A DNA stretch of 64,000 nucleotides from Nitrosarchaeum sp. (GCF_025699065.1 NZ_JAILWF010000002.1:62001-126000); one strand, 5' to 3'. Numbered from the stretch's first letter, positions 33,711-43,299 are shown. The notes: generated from the letters alone by a model not told the origin. Translations and numbers: made by a program.

Positions 33711-34870
33711 TTATCATAATTAATTTTTGTTAAATTTCCCTTATCATCTCGTAATAATTTTCCATTTGTATCTTTTTTAAAAAGATCATAATTTGCAAAC
33801 TTATCTATAACTTCCATGAAATCTTTTCTTGACAGTTCGAAATCTGTCAAATATTCATCTAAGTAAAGTTCCGGAATTTTACCCTCAAATTTTTTTACTA
33901 ATTCCATTCCTTCTTTACGTGTAATTCTACCATGTCTAATGTCTATTGATGCATTATCTGTTGCTCTTCCATAACCAAATTTTATCCATTTTAAATAATC
34001 ATGTAATCCTTGTCCTTTATTATCCAAATTTTCGAAATTTGTGTAAGTGCCCTCACATGGTTTTTCATTAACTTGAAAGCCAATTTTTTTTATAATCTCT
34101 AGTTGATTTCTAGCATCCCATTTTATATAATGTCCTAGAAAAACTCCTACAATACCTAGCTTTTTAATTTCGTCCTTATCTGGAAATTTATAAGGTAACA
34201 AATCCTTTTTATCAATTCCATATCTTAACATATGCTCAGGTTCTCTATATCCACTAGTTTTATCATTGGTTTCTATTTTTGTTCCATATTTTTCTCTCCA
34301 TTTTTCATCTAAAAATGGATTGAGACTATCCTCTAATGGACCACCATATTCTGCTTGAGAGTTTTCTCCCCAAATCAATAATTTTATTTTATAATTTACT
34401 GCTACCTGAAATGGAACAGTAAAAATCCCAAAATGTTCTGGCCATGAAGCATCTCCAAAGTCAAGTAATCCGATTTTTTGCATTTTTTTGTATATGTCTT
34501 GTTTTGGAGTAAATTCAATACAATCAACATCTAATTTCTTTTTCAGATTCTCTAAATTTTTTCTACCTAACTCAGTCCATTCTCTAGGTCTAAATGCTAC
34601 AAGTAATGGGTTTAGTCCAAATTCTTTCTTTATAACATATGTTTGATAATGTGAATCTTTTCCTCCACTTACAGGTATGATGCAATCATAATTTGAACCA
34701 TCTTTGTTTCTATATTTTTCTAAAATCTGTCTCAATTCTTGTTTTCGTTCATCCCAATTAATCTTGTTTTTAACTTCTAAAAAGTTACAAGCATTACAAA
34801 CCCCACTCTCATCTAGTTTCAAATCTGGTTTTGTTTCTGGATAAACACAATTTTTACAATATCTAATCAT
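33707..34870 (-). CDS. N-acetyl sugar amidotransferase (PseA/WbpG type)
   Basis: A 387-residue PP-loop ATPase. A Cys4 zinc site is formed by C5, C8, C25 and C28 (RYCKNCVYP and GVCNACNF), and the ATP-binding PP-loop SGGKDS is at residues 68-73. The later GENSQAEYGG and RYGIDKKDL are family marks. These enzymes turn an N-acetyl group of a bound sugar into acetamidino, in pseudaminic/legionaminic acid (PseA) or in O-antigen (WbpG). WbpG needs HisH/HisF-type partners for ammonia; none is in the window. It suggests an amidine-bearing nonulosonate here. Confidence 0.87.
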   Translation of the reverse strand: MIRYCKNCVYPETKPDLKLDESGVCNACNFLEVKNKINWDERKQELRQILEKYRNKDGSNYDCIIPVSGGKDSHYQTYVIKKEFGLNPLLVAFRPREWTELGRKNLENLKKKLDVDCIEFTPKQDIYKKMQKIGLLDFGDASWPEHFGIFTVPFQVAVNYKIKLLIWGENSQAEYGGPLEDSLNPFLDEKWREKYGTKIETNDKTSGYREPEHMLRYGIDKKDLLPYKFPDKDEIKKLGIVGVFLGHYIKWDARNQLEIIKKIGFQVNEKPCEGTYTNFENLDNKGQGLHDYLKWIKFGYGRATDNASIDIRHGRITRKEGMELVKKFEGKIPELYLDEYLTDFELSRKDFMEVIDKFANYDLFKKDTNGKLLRDDKGNLTKINYDN

Positions 34871-34948
34871 GATGTTGTTAATTTTATTCTCTATATGAGT
34901 ATTTTGTATAAGAAAATATGCTTTTTATAATTAGTCTTTGAAATAATT

Positions 34949-35719
34949 ATGATGATTGGTTGTATTATTCAAGCTAGAATGGGATCAACTAGATTACCTG
35001 AAAAAGTTATGAAAACATTAGAAAAGAATGTAACTGTTTTAGACTTTGTTATTGAACAAATTAATAAATCTAAATTTATTGATAAAATAATTATTGCAAC
35101 TACAACTCTTTCAGAAGATGATGTGATAGAAGATCATGTAAAAAGCTTAGGCATTTCTGTTTTTCGAGGTAAATCTCATGATGTTCTAGATAGATATTAT
35201 CAATGTGGAAAAAAATTCAACCTTCCAATTATTGTGAGAATAACTTCTGATTGTCCCTTAATTGATCCTGAAATTAGTGATCTTGTAATTTCAAAATTTG
35301 ATCCATTAAAATATGACTATGTTTGTAATACTCACCCAAGAACTTTTCCTCAAGGCACCGAAACTGAAATTTTTTCATTTAAATCTCTTAAGATAGCATG
35401 GAAAAATGCAAAGCTTCCATCTGAACGGGAACACGTTACTCCCTTTTTTTATAATAATAAAAATAAATTCAGAATTTTAAATGTCAAAAATGAAGAAGAT
35501 CTTTCCAATCTTAGATGGTGTTTAGATCGAAAAGAAGATCTTATAGTATTGAGAAAAATTGTTTCAACAATAAAATCTAGACCGATTCTTACAAAACATA
35601 TTTTAAATATGTATAAAATGGAGCCTAAAGTTTTTGAAAAAAATAAACGATATTCTGCTCTTGAGGGTTATATGAAATCGCTTAATGACGATGTAAAATT
35701 CTTGCATAACCAAGATTAA
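34949..35719 (+). CDS. SpsF-type acylneuraminate cytidylyltransferase family protein
   Basis: A 256-residue member of the CMP-NeuAc synthetase family, SpsF subgroup. IIQARMGSTRLPEKVM (residues 6-21) is the nucleotide-binding start, VFRGKSHDVLDRYYQCG and RITSDCPLIDPE follow, and NTHPRTFPQGTETEIF is typical. SpsF enzymes activate sugars for spore-coat or surface polysaccharide. The substrate could be a nonulosonic acid made at 41-52 kb, in addition to the NeuA-type enzyme at 47.6 kb. A TATA-like run (34921-34933) lies before the start. Confidence 0.85.
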   Translation: MMIGCIIQARMGSTRLPEKVMKTLEKNVTVLDFVIEQINKSKFIDKIIIATTTLSEDDVIEDHVKSLGISVFRGKSHDVLDRYYQCGKKFNLPIIVRITSDCPLIDPEISDLVISKFDPLKYDYVCNTHPRTFPQGTETEIFSFKSLKIAWKNAKLPSEREHVTPFFYNNKNKFRILNVKNEEDLSNLRWCLDRKEDLIVLRKIVSTIKSRPILTKHILNMYKMEPKVFEKNKRYSALEGYMKSLNDDVKFLHNQD

Positions 35720-35732
35720 CTTATAATACAGG

Positions 35733-35746
35733 TTTTTATATAAATA
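35733..35746 (+). promoter_or_regulatory. TATA-like box before the radical SAM gene
   Basis: A run TTTTTATATAAATA ends about 15 nt before the ATG at 35762. It is among the strongest archaeal TATA-like boxes in the window and implies a leaderless or nearly leaderless transcript. Confidence 0.45.
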
Positions 35747-35761
35747 TTTGAAAATTACTCT

Positions 35762-37342
35762 ATGAAGGTCCTGTTAATTCATCCTCCAGTCAGAGTGGAT
35801 CATGATCCTTTGGATATACCAGCTGGATTGTCTATTTTAGCCAGTATATCAATGAATGAGGGTAATAAAACAGCTCTTTTGGATCTTAACATCGAGAGGC
35901 CCATTCCAAGTTGGAATGATATTGCAAAACAAATAGCTGTGGAATCTTGGGATTTAATTGCAATAGGTGGTTTGAGTAGCATGTACAAAGATATTAAAAA
36001 AATATTGTATATTTCAAGAAAGCTTAACCCTAATTCTCTAATTGTTTGTGGTGGAGGTTTCATTACATATATGCCAGATAAAATCATGAGATTTAATCCA
36101 GAAATTGATATTGCTGCAATTGGTGAAGGAGAAGACACCTTTAAAGAAATTTTACAAAACTTTGATTCAAAGAAATGGGATTCCATCAAAGGTATTTGTT
36201 ATAGAGAAAACAATGAAATTGTATTTACTGCTCCACGTCCACTAATTCCAAATTTAGACGTCATTCCATATCCTGCGTGGGATTTATTGGATATGGAAGA
36301 ATATTTCAAGTATTCTGGTTCTATGTGGTTTAATGGTGCATGGAAAAGCAAACGCAGAGTGAATTTTGTAACTGAAAGAGGATGTCCTCGTCAGTGCACT
36401 TTTTGTACGCATAATGGAATGAATAGATGGGATCAAATTGCTTTATTAGGAAATGAAAAAGTTAAACTACTAGATCAAGAGGCTGGGTTTCAAGCGATTA
36501 CAAGATTCTTTTCCCCAAAGTATGTTGTTGAACATACATTATATCTTTCTGAAAAATATGGGATTGATTACATTTGCCTCCTTGATGAAAATTTAACATC
36601 AAGTCCAAAAAGAGTTCATGAACTCTGTGATTTATGGATTAAAGAAGGATTGAATAAAAAAATACAATTAGGCACTGCAGGAGACGCTCCTAGCATAACC
36701 CCAGAAATTGTAAAACACATGAAAGAAGCTGGATTTACTTTTATAACCATTGGTGGAGAAAGCGGAAGTGATAAAGTATTACTAAAAGATATAGGTAAAG
36801 GTGTTACTAGAGCCCATAACCAACAAGCGGTTGATACGCTAATTGCTGGTGGTGTTTCTCCTGTGATGACATTTATGGTTGGTAATCCCAATGAAGATAT
36901 CAATGATGTTCTTGAAACTGTAGACTTTTTTATTCAAAATAATGTAGAAATTAATCCTTTCATTTGCACTCCATATCCTGGAACCAAGATATTCATGGAT
37001 AACCAAGATTTTATTTTAGAACAATATGATGAAAAATTAAGACTTCTTCAAGCAGGTAGATTTCCTAACATATCCAAGGACAAAATAACTAAATGGAAAG
37101 ATGAAGCACTAGAAAAATTTCTTCTTTCACTGAATAATGCCACTGATTATTCATGTACAGTAAGTAAACATTTTGATTTCTCTGATTTAATTTCTATTCG
37201 GTATTTTATGCATACAAAAGATGTATCGAGATTATTGAAGCTATCACATCTTAGAAATTGGTCTCATAAACCAAAATGGGATAAAGAGTGTCCAGTTTGT
37301 AATGCAGAAGAAATCCTAAATAAAATTTGTATTAATCCCTAA
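35762..37342 (+). CDS. Cobalamin-dependent radical SAM enzyme
   Basis: A 526-residue protein with an N-terminal B12-binding-type domain (residues about 1-150, VCGGGFITYMPD and AAIGEGEDTF) and a radical SAM domain with the [4Fe-4S] cysteines C208, C212 and C215 in GCPRQCTFC. GGESGSDKVLLKDIGKG and VGNPNEDINDV are usual for the class. Such enzymes methylate unactivated carbons or phosphorus, or rearrange ring systems. The target here may be a sugar or lipid part. A strong TATA-like run precedes it by about 20 nt, so the transcript may be leaderless. Confidence 0.87.
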   Translation: MKVLLIHPPVRVDHDPLDIPAGLSILASISMNEGNKTALLDLNIERPIPSWNDIAKQIAVESWDLIAIGGLSSMYKDIKKILYISRKLNPNSLIVCGGGFITYMPDKIMRFNPEIDIAAIGEGEDTFKEILQNFDSKKWDSIKGICYRENNEIVFTAPRPLIPNLDVIPYPAWDLLDMEEYFKYSGSMWFNGAWKSKRRVNFVTERGCPRQCTFCTHNGMNRWDQIALLGNEKVKLLDQEAGFQAITRFFSPKYVVEHTLYLSEKYGIDYICLLDENLTSSPKRVHELCDLWIKEGLNKKIQLGTAGDAPSITPEIVKHMKEAGFTFITIGGESGSDKVLLKDIGKGVTRAHNQQAVDTLIAGGVSPVMTFMVGNPNEDINDVLETVDFFIQNNVEINPFICTPYPGTKIFMDNQDFILEQYDEKLRLLQAGRFPNISKDKITKWKDEALEKFLLSLNNATDYSCTVSKHFDFSDLISIRYFMHTKDVSRLLKLSHLRNWSHKPKWDKECPVCNAEEILNKICINP

Positions 37343-37432
37343 TAACTCATTTTATACTTTTGAATTAAATATGAAATAATACTGTCTCTCTAACACCTAA
37401 TTTTATATTGCAAACACCTTACTAAATATTAA

Positions 37433-38809
37433 ATGGACTCTGATTCTATTTCAAATTTTGATTCACATTCCATTGGGAAAAAAATGACTGAATTAATGAA
37501 GATTCTTTTCCCTATTCCAAGAAGTATTACTGGTAACGGTGTTAGAGACACCCTAAAAATTATCCAAAAATACATTAACTTAGAAATTTCTGAAATACCT
37601 TCAGGTACAAAGGTTTTTGATTGGATCGTGCCTGAAGAATGGAATATTAAAGATGCTTATATAATGAATTCTAATAATGAAAAGATTATTGACTTCAAAA
37701 AATCTAATTTACATATTTTACAATACAGTATTCCAAAAAAAACAAAAATAAGTTTTGAGGAATTAAAAAAACACATCTTTACACTGCCTAACCAACCTAA
37801 TGCAATTCCCTATGTGACCTCATTTTATTCAAAAAATTGGGGGTTTTGTATGACTCATAATGAATTTCTAAAATTAAAAAATGATGAATATTTTGTGCTT
37901 ATTGATTCTTCACATACAAATGGAAGCTTAACCTATGGAGAATATCTAATTAAAGGAAAATCAGAAAATGAAATATTAATCTCAACATATGTATGTCATC
38001 CATCATTATGTAATGATAATCTATCTGGATTGGTTTTATGTTCAATTCTCGCTGAATACCTTAGTCACTTTGACTTGTATTATTCTATCCGATTCTTATT
38101 TATTCCAGAAACAATAGGTGCCATTACTTGGCTCTCATTAAATGAAAATATTGTAAATAACATTTCTCATGGATTAGTTGCAACATGTCTAGGCGATTCA
38201 GGAATTTCAACATATAAAAAATCACGTAATGGTAATAATACAATTGACGAGGTTGTTGAACTTGTACTAAAAGAATCTGGCGAACCATATAAAATCTTAG
38301 ATTTTTGGCCATCTGGAAGTGACGAACGACAGTTTTGTTCACCTGGCTTTAATTTACCAATGGGTTCTTTGATGAGAACTCCTTATGACATGTTTGAACA
38401 ATATCATACATCATTAGATAATTTAGCTTTTATGAATGAAGCCTGTCTAGTAAATAGCTTTTTTAAATATGTCAAAATTATTGAAAAATTAAATAAAAAT
38501 TACCAAGATACGCACATAAGATCTAATACATTCCTTAAAAATAAAAAATCAATTGACGGTGATCCGGTTTTTCTTAATTTATTTCCTAAATGTGAGCCAC
38601 AATTAGGAAAAAGGGGGTTATATAATAATCAGGGTGGAATAAAAGGCCAAGAAATTTTAATACAAAAAAAAGCAATTGCTTGGTTGCTAAATTTTTCTGA
38701 TGGAAAACATTCATTGAAAGATATTGAAAAAAAATCAGGTTTAGATTATAACATTTTATATGATGCTTCAAATATTTTAATCGAAAATAAACTTATAATT
38801 AAGTTGTAA
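37433..38809 (+). CDS. DUF4910 aminopeptidase-fold protein
   Basis: A 458-residue protein of the DUF4910/DUF2172 family, a zinc-peptidase (M28-like) fold. FPIPRSITGNGVRDT (residues 26-40) is the family opening. Zinc ligands are likely H189 and D195 in CHPSLCNDNLSG and E226 in IPETIGAI, with a later His in YHTSLDN. A C-terminal winged-helix-like tail (about 390-458) follows. These proteins are found in surface-glycan clusters and are thought to be hydrolases, perhaps of amides on sugars. No signal peptide, so probably cytosolic. The true substrate is unknown. Confidence 0.85.
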   Translation: MDSDSISNFDSHSIGKKMTELMKILFPIPRSITGNGVRDTLKIIQKYINLEISEIPSGTKVFDWIVPEEWNIKDAYIMNSNNEKIIDFKKSNLHILQYSIPKKTKISFEELKKHIFTLPNQPNAIPYVTSFYSKNWGFCMTHNEFLKLKNDEYFVLIDSSHTNGSLTYGEYLIKGKSENEILISTYVCHPSLCNDNLSGLVLCSILAEYLSHFDLYYSIRFLFIPETIGAITWLSLNENIVNNISHGLVATCLGDSGISTYKKSRNGNNTIDEVVELVLKESGEPYKILDFWPSGSDERQFCSPGFNLPMGSLMRTPYDMFEQYHTSLDNLAFMNEACLVNSFFKYVKIIEKLNKNYQDTHIRSNTFLKNKKSIDGDPVFLNLFPKCEPQLGKRGLYNNQGGIKGQEILIQKKAIAWLLNFSDGKHSLKDIEKKSGLDYNILYDASNILIENKLIIKL

Positions 38810-38826
38810 AATCTAACTTTTATAAA

Positions 38827-39687
38827 ATGATCAAAAACTCTGCACGTGATTATTATGATCAAGAAGCTAATGCCTATAAAAAAATGTATGAACCAAACTA
38901 TAAATTTTATCCAGCAAATTTGATTCGCTTAAAATTACTAATAAAATTACTCAAAAAAAATCATTTGAGAACTGTATTGGATATTGGATGTGGTACAGCT
39001 ATACCTATGATTAAATTATTAAATCGTGGTTTCAATGTAACTGGATTAGATTATTCAAAAAAAATGGTCCATTTTGGAAAAATTGAACTAGAAAAAGCAA
39101 ATTATTCTTCTAATTTAATATATCATGCTAATATTGAGAAAAAAAATAGTTTAAAAAATAGAAAGTTTGATGCTATTCTTGCTTTAGGTGTTTTTCCACA
39201 CATTCAAAATGAAAAAATTGCATTAAGAAATATCAGAGATCTTCTAAATAAAAAAGGAAAAACATACATAGAATTTCGCAATATGTTGTTTTCTACTTTT
39301 TCCTTAAATAAATACTCGATAGATTTTTTTCTAAATGATCTAATTGATACCACTTCATTACCAAAACATATAAAACAAAATCTGATAAATTTTTATTCAA
39401 AAAAATTTTTAGTTAAAAAACCACACATTAGAAAGGATGGAAGAATTTCTTATAATGATATATTAGCAAAGTTTCATAATCCGCTAACTTTGGAAGAAGA
39501 TTTGTTTAAACCCTTAAAAATGAAGATAGATGACATACATTTCTATCATTTTCATGCATTACCACCAATCTTTGAAGAAAAATGCCCCAAAGTCTTCCGA
39601 AATATTAGTTTAAACTTAGAAAGACCAGATAGCTGGAAAGGTTATTTCTTAAGTTCTGCTTTTGTGGTAGAAGCATCAAAATTATAA
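38827..39687 (+). CDS. Class I SAM-dependent methyltransferase
   Basis: A 286-residue methyltransferase with motif I LDIGCGTAIP (residues 51-60) and motif II VTGLDYSKKMV. Its post-motif-II strand FDAILALGVFPHI is normal for class I. The C-terminal third (LEEDLFKPLKMKIDDIHFYHFHALPP) is an insertion or substrate lid. It sits 17 bp after the DUF4910 gene and may be co-transcribed with it. The substrate, probably a sugar or a sugar acid, cannot be read. Confidence 0.83.
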   Translation: MIKNSARDYYDQEANAYKKMYEPNYKFYPANLIRLKLLIKLLKKNHLRTVLDIGCGTAIPMIKLLNRGFNVTGLDYSKKMVHFGKIELEKANYSSNLIYHANIEKKNSLKNRKFDAILALGVFPHIQNEKIALRNIRDLLNKKGKTYIEFRNMLFSTFSLNKYSIDFFLNDLIDTTSLPKHIKQNLINFYSKKFLVKKPHIRKDGRISYNDILAKFHNPLTLEEDLFKPLKMKIDDIHFYHFHALPPIFEEKCPKVFRNISLNLERPDSWKGYFLSSAFVVEASKL

Positions 39688-39806
39688 ATTTTCTTAACAT
39701 TTTTTGCAGTCATGTTTATCTATTAAATACTGGAAATTTAATCTCTCATATGTTATTTCTTATCTTTAATGATAAAGTTTTAATCCGAATAATTGATAAA
39801 TAACTT

Positions 39807-39810
39807 GGAG
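39807..39810 (+). promoter_or_regulatory. Shine-Dalgarno-like GGAG
   Basis: GGAG lies 11 nt before the ATG at 39822. Clear Shine-Dalgarno sites are rare in this window, so this one supports translation of the short frame that follows. Confidence 0.35.
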
Positions 39811-39821
39811 AAAGTCATTTT

Positions 39822-39977
39822 ATGATTAAAGGAAATTTTGATATAAAGAAAATAGAAAAAAAATCACTTACTGAACAAGAAGAATTTGAAAACCTGGTAT
39901 CAAAATCTGGTGTTGGCTCACATATGGTATTTCGAAGCTCTAAAAAAGATGAAGAATTATTTATTGATGAATTATAA
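39822..39977 (+). CDS. Small 51-residue protein of unknown function
   Basis: An ATG frame of 51 codons with a GGAG motif 11 nt before it. The product is charged and soluble (KKIEKKSLTEQEEFE, then HMVFRSSKKDEE) and has no membrane segment or known motif. It ends 18 bp before the DUF115 gene and could be co-transcribed with it. It may be a small partner of that protein or a remnant of a gene's 5' end. Existence is moderately supported by the ribosome site. Confidence 0.4.
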   Translation: MIKGNFDIKKIEKKSLTEQEEFENLVSKSGVGSHMVFRSSKKDEELFIDEL

Positions 39978-39995
39978 TAATCATGATTCTTTAAA

Positions 39996-41078
39996 ATGGA
40001 TAATAAAAAAGAGATAATTGAAGTAACATCAAAAACTTTTGAGTTTCTTAAAAATCTCAAAACTTCTATGGGAAAATCTGAAAATAATTGGGATGACTGG
40101 TTTTCAACATATTTTAATTTACATAAAGCTACTCCTGATGCAGAGACTATTGAACAAATTTTTCAAAATGCAACTTATGAAAAATATTATGATGAATGGA
40201 TACAAAATTTTACAAATAATTTATTCCATATTTGGAGTGAACACTCTGCTAGTGAACTTAAACTAATCAAAACTTCAAATCCATCATCTCTAGTAATAGG
40301 AAGAGGACCATCAATAAAGAAAAATAATCACTTAGAAGTTATCTCACAAAGTGATTATGATGGAACAATTGTATGTTGTGATGGATCACTAACAAATGCT
40401 CTGAATGCAGGAATTACACCAGATAAATTCCCAAATTTTTATGTAATTACAATTGATTCTCAACAAAGACAAAAATTGTGCTATGATCATGATATAGTTA
40501 GACAGTATGGACAAAAAATTAAATGTATTTTTTCAACAACAGTATCTCCGTTGACATATATGGAAGCTAAAAAATCCAATATGGAAATATACTGGTTAAA
40601 TACACTCTTTGATTATAATAATGGTAAAAACTCATTTAATTATATATCCAATCATATGATTAAAACCAAAAATCATACAACAGGATTACCTGCAATTCAA
40701 ACTGGAGGTAATGTGGGAACTTCTGCATGGGTAGTATCTTGGGCAATTTTAAAAAAATCTGTTATAGGATTGATTGGTATTGATCATGGTTATTCGTCTG
40801 ATGATCGTACTGAACATGATCATCTACTTCCACAAGAAATTGATAGAAATAGTGCTGCGTTCAAAAGAGCATATCCAATACTATACAATCCAGAATTTGA
40901 TTGTTATTGTCAACAGGATCCAATATTTCAATATTATTCAAATGCATTCAAAGAATTTATTGAAAGAACATCTTCTAAAATTAAAACAATTAATGCTACC
41001 GAGGGTGGAGCTCTTTTTGGAAAATTTATTGAATGTATGACATTAAAAGAATTTCTCAGGCAAAACACTATAACTTAA
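39996..41078 (+). CDS. DUF115 / Maf-like glycosylation protein
   Basis: A 360-residue protein with the DUF115 (MAF_flag10, MptE-like) domain: LVIGRGPSIKKN (residues 99-110), IVCCDGS (start of the donor pocket), TTGLPAIQTGGNVGTSAWV and LIGIDHGY. Maf proteins of bacteria attach pseudaminic or legionaminic acid to flagellin; MptE, a relative, is a pterin diphosphokinase. Because the nonulosonate genes follow directly, a sugar-transfer role is the better guess. It is a candidate to put the island's acidic sugar on a surface protein. Confidence 0.82.
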   Translation: MDNKKEIIEVTSKTFEFLKNLKTSMGKSENNWDDWFSTYFNLHKATPDAETIEQIFQNATYEKYYDEWIQNFTNNLFHIWSEHSASELKLIKTSNPSSLVIGRGPSIKKNNHLEVISQSDYDGTIVCCDGSLTNALNAGITPDKFPNFYVITIDSQQRQKLCYDHDIVRQYGQKIKCIFSTTVSPLTYMEAKKSNMEIYWLNTLFDYNNGKNSFNYISNHMIKTKNHTTGLPAIQTGGNVGTSAWVVSWAILKKSVIGLIGIDHGYSSDDRTEHDHLLPQEIDRNSAAFKRAYPILYNPEFDCYCQQDPIFQYYSNAFKEFIERTSSKIKTINATEGGALFGKFIECMTLKEFLRQNTIT

Positions 41079-41126
41079 GTTTTTATCGACATTATTAATT
41101 AAAAAATAAAAAAGTACTTGTAACCT

Positions 41127-41663
41127 ATGTATTTAACTAAGTTAATGATTTCTGGTAATCTGATAAATCTTCGTGCAATCGAAGAAACCGATTTAAAAGA
41201 ATTAAAAAAACTACGAAACACAAAACAAGCGAGAATTCATACAAGAGAATTTCGATTATTAAGTATGATTAATCAAAAAACGTGGTTCGAGTCAATTCAT
41301 ACACAAAATCCACCACATTTTATCATGTTTGTTGTAGAAAACAAAAATGGTAAACTTATTGGAATTTGTGGGCTTACATATATAGATTGGAAAAATCGAC
41401 ATGCTGAAATTTCAATACTATTATCTCAAAAAAATTGGCAAAAAACCAATCCTGCTAAAGAAATAATCTATTTATTAGAAGAATATGGGTTTGGTGAACT
41501 AAATCTACATAGATTATGGGCTGAAATATTTGAAACAGCTCCATTAAATATTGCACTATTTGAAATGCTTAATTATAAACTAGAAGGGAAATTAAGAGAA
41601 AAATTATGGAGAAATAACAAATGGAATGATTCTTTCATCTTCTCTAAATTAATGGACGATTAG
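41127..41663 (+). CDS. GNAT N-acetyltransferase (PseH-like)
   Basis: A 178-residue GNAT. The start NLINLRAIEETDLKEL and the late GELNLHRLWAEIFETAPLNI follow the RimJ/RimL/PseH pattern. PseH acetylates the amino sugar formed by PseC in pseudaminic acid synthesis. It is 3 bp before the aminotransferase gene and probably co-translated. The usual acetyl-CoA pyrophosphate loop (R/Q-x-x-G-x-G/A) is degenerate here (SQKNWQKTNPAKEI), so its CoA binding may be atypical. Confidence 0.8.
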   Translation: MYLTKLMISGNLINLRAIEETDLKELKKLRNTKQARIHTREFRLLSMINQKTWFESIHTQNPPHFIMFVVENKNGKLIGICGLTYIDWKNRHAEISILLSQKNWQKTNPAKEIIYLLEEYGFGELNLHRLWAEIFETAPLNIALFEMLNYKLEGKLREKLWRNNKWNDSFIFSKLMDD

Positions 41664-41666
41664 ATT

Positions 41667-42755
41667 ATGAAAGCTATCAAGTTGTTTGATGTAAGTGTTG
41701 ATAATAGAGAACAACAGACATTAAAAAAAATCTTATTCAGCAAATTTTGGGCATCTGGATCTGGAACAGGATTAGTAAAAAAATTTGAAAATAAATTTAA
41801 AAATTATGTTAATGCTAAATCTTGCATTGCTGTTAATTCAGGTACTGCAGCATTACATTTGGCTATCTCTTTATTTGATATAAAAAATAAAGAAGTTATT
41901 CTACCTTCTCTATCTTTTGTTAGTACTGCAAATGCTGTTTTATACAATGGAGGTATTCCAGTTTTTGCTGATGTTGAAAAAGAAACACTTTGTATTGATC
42001 CAAATGACGTAGAAAAAAAAATTTCCAAAAAAACAAAAATGATTATTCCTGTTCATTTTGCAGGAATGCCATCGAATCTTAATTATTTAAAAAAAATCGC
42101 AAAAAAACATAATTTGCTTCTTATTGATGATGCGGCTCATGCCACTGGTAGCACATACAATGAAAAGATGATTGGTTCTTTAACTGATCTGTGTTGTTTT
42201 AGTTTTCATCCTGTTAAAAATTTAGCTATGCCTACTGGCGGCTTAATATCCATAAATCATAAAGATCATAAATCATTTTCATACGACTTATCTGCAAAAA
42301 GATGGTGTGGAATTACTGATAGAAATGGAATTGATTATAATGTAAAACATATTGGTTGGAATTATTACATGAATGAATTTTCAGCTGGTATTGGATTAGT
42401 GCAATTATCAAAATTAACAAATTTAAACAATAAACGAAAAAAAATTGCAAAAATATTTTATGAAAATATTAAATTAGAAAATAAAATGAAGTTTGATACT
42501 AATTGTTCTTATCATTTTTATTGGATACTGGTAAATAATAGAACTGCTTTTAGAAAAACTCTACAAAAATATGGCGTTGAAACTGGTATACATTATAAAC
42601 CAATACATAATTTTTCACTTTATGAAAATAGATCATATGATTTACCTGTTACTGAACAGATCAAAAACAAAATAGTATCTTTGCCCTGCCATCCAAACCT
42701 TTCTTCTAATGATATTAAAAAAATCATTACTTTAGTAAATAAGTATGGTAAATAG
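41667..42755 (+). CDS. DegT/DnrJ/EryC1 PLP aminotransferase (nonulosonate pathway)
   Basis: A 362-residue sugar aminotransferase, third in the window. The PLP Lys is K184 in FSFHPVKNLAMPTGG, D155 is in LIDDAAHATGS, and NSGTAALHLA (residues 57-66) binds the phosphate. The position between two GNATs matches the PseC/LegC step of pseudaminic/legionaminic acid synthesis, which aminates the 4-keto sugar from the PseB-like dehydratase at 45-46 kb. It overlaps the following GNAT by 11 bp. Confidence 0.88.
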   Translation: MKAIKLFDVSVDNREQQTLKKILFSKFWASGSGTGLVKKFENKFKNYVNAKSCIAVNSGTAALHLAISLFDIKNKEVILPSLSFVSTANAVLYNGGIPVFADVEKETLCIDPNDVEKKISKKTKMIIPVHFAGMPSNLNYLKKIAKKHNLLLIDDAAHATGSTYNEKMIGSLTDLCCFSFHPVKNLAMPTGGLISINHKDHKSFSYDLSAKRWCGITDRNGIDYNVKHIGWNYYMNEFSAGIGLVQLSKLTNLNNKRKKIAKIFYENIKLENKMKFDTNCSYHFYWILVNNRTAFRKTLQKYGVETGIHYKPIHNFSLYENRSYDLPVTEQIKNKIVSLPCHPNLSSNDIKKIITLVNKYGK

Positions 42756-43299
42756 AATGAAAAACAAATTGAAAATTAAAAATCAATATAAAATAAATTT
42801 TAAAAAAATATCTAATAATGATCTTAAACAAATTAAAGATTGGCGTAATCTTAACAAAATTCGTGAGTTTACTTATCAATATACACTCTTAAACACAAAA
42901 ACACAAAATGCGTGGTATTCAAGTCTTAAAAAATCAGATGAAAAAATAATGTTTTTAATTTTAAATGAATCCCATCCTATTGGTACTTGTGGATTTGTAC
43001 ATTATGACAAATTGAATAAAAGTGCAGATGTGTCTATATTTATTGGTGATAAAAATTTTCATGGAAAAGGAATTGGTACAATAATTTTACAAAAATTGAT
43101 AAAATATGGTTTCATCAAATTAAATTTACACAGAATTGGGGCTGAAATTTTTGAATATAATTTAATTTCTGTAAAATTATTTGAAAAAGCGTCTTTCAAA
43201 AAAGAAGCTACTTTAAGACAATCTTTATGGAGACATAATAAATGGTGGAATGTTTATGTATATTCTATAATTAATCCTGGGTTTACGCACAATCTTTAA
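42745..43299 (+). CDS. GNAT N-acetyltransferase
   Basis: A 184-residue GNAT of the RimJ/L kind. The acetyl-CoA loop is in DKNFHGKGIGTIILQKL (Q/R-x-x-G-x-G equivalent: HGKGIG), and FIKLNLHRIGAEIFEYN follows. It resembles its neighbour at 41.1 kb, so the two may be an old duplication; this copy keeps the CoA loop better. One could acetylate the 4-amino and the other the 7-amino group of the sugar. ATG 42757 is an alternative start. It converges with the first NeuB gene, overlapping by 17 bp. Confidence 0.82.
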   Translation: MVNRMKNKLKIKNQYKINFKKISNNDLKQIKDWRNLNKIREFTYQYTLLNTKTQNAWYSSLKKSDEKIMFLILNESHPIGTCGFVHYDKLNKSADVSIFIGDKNFHGKGIGTIILQKLIKYGFIKLNLHRIGAEIFEYNLISVKLFEKASFKKEATLRQSLWRHNKWWNVYVYSIINPGFTHNL

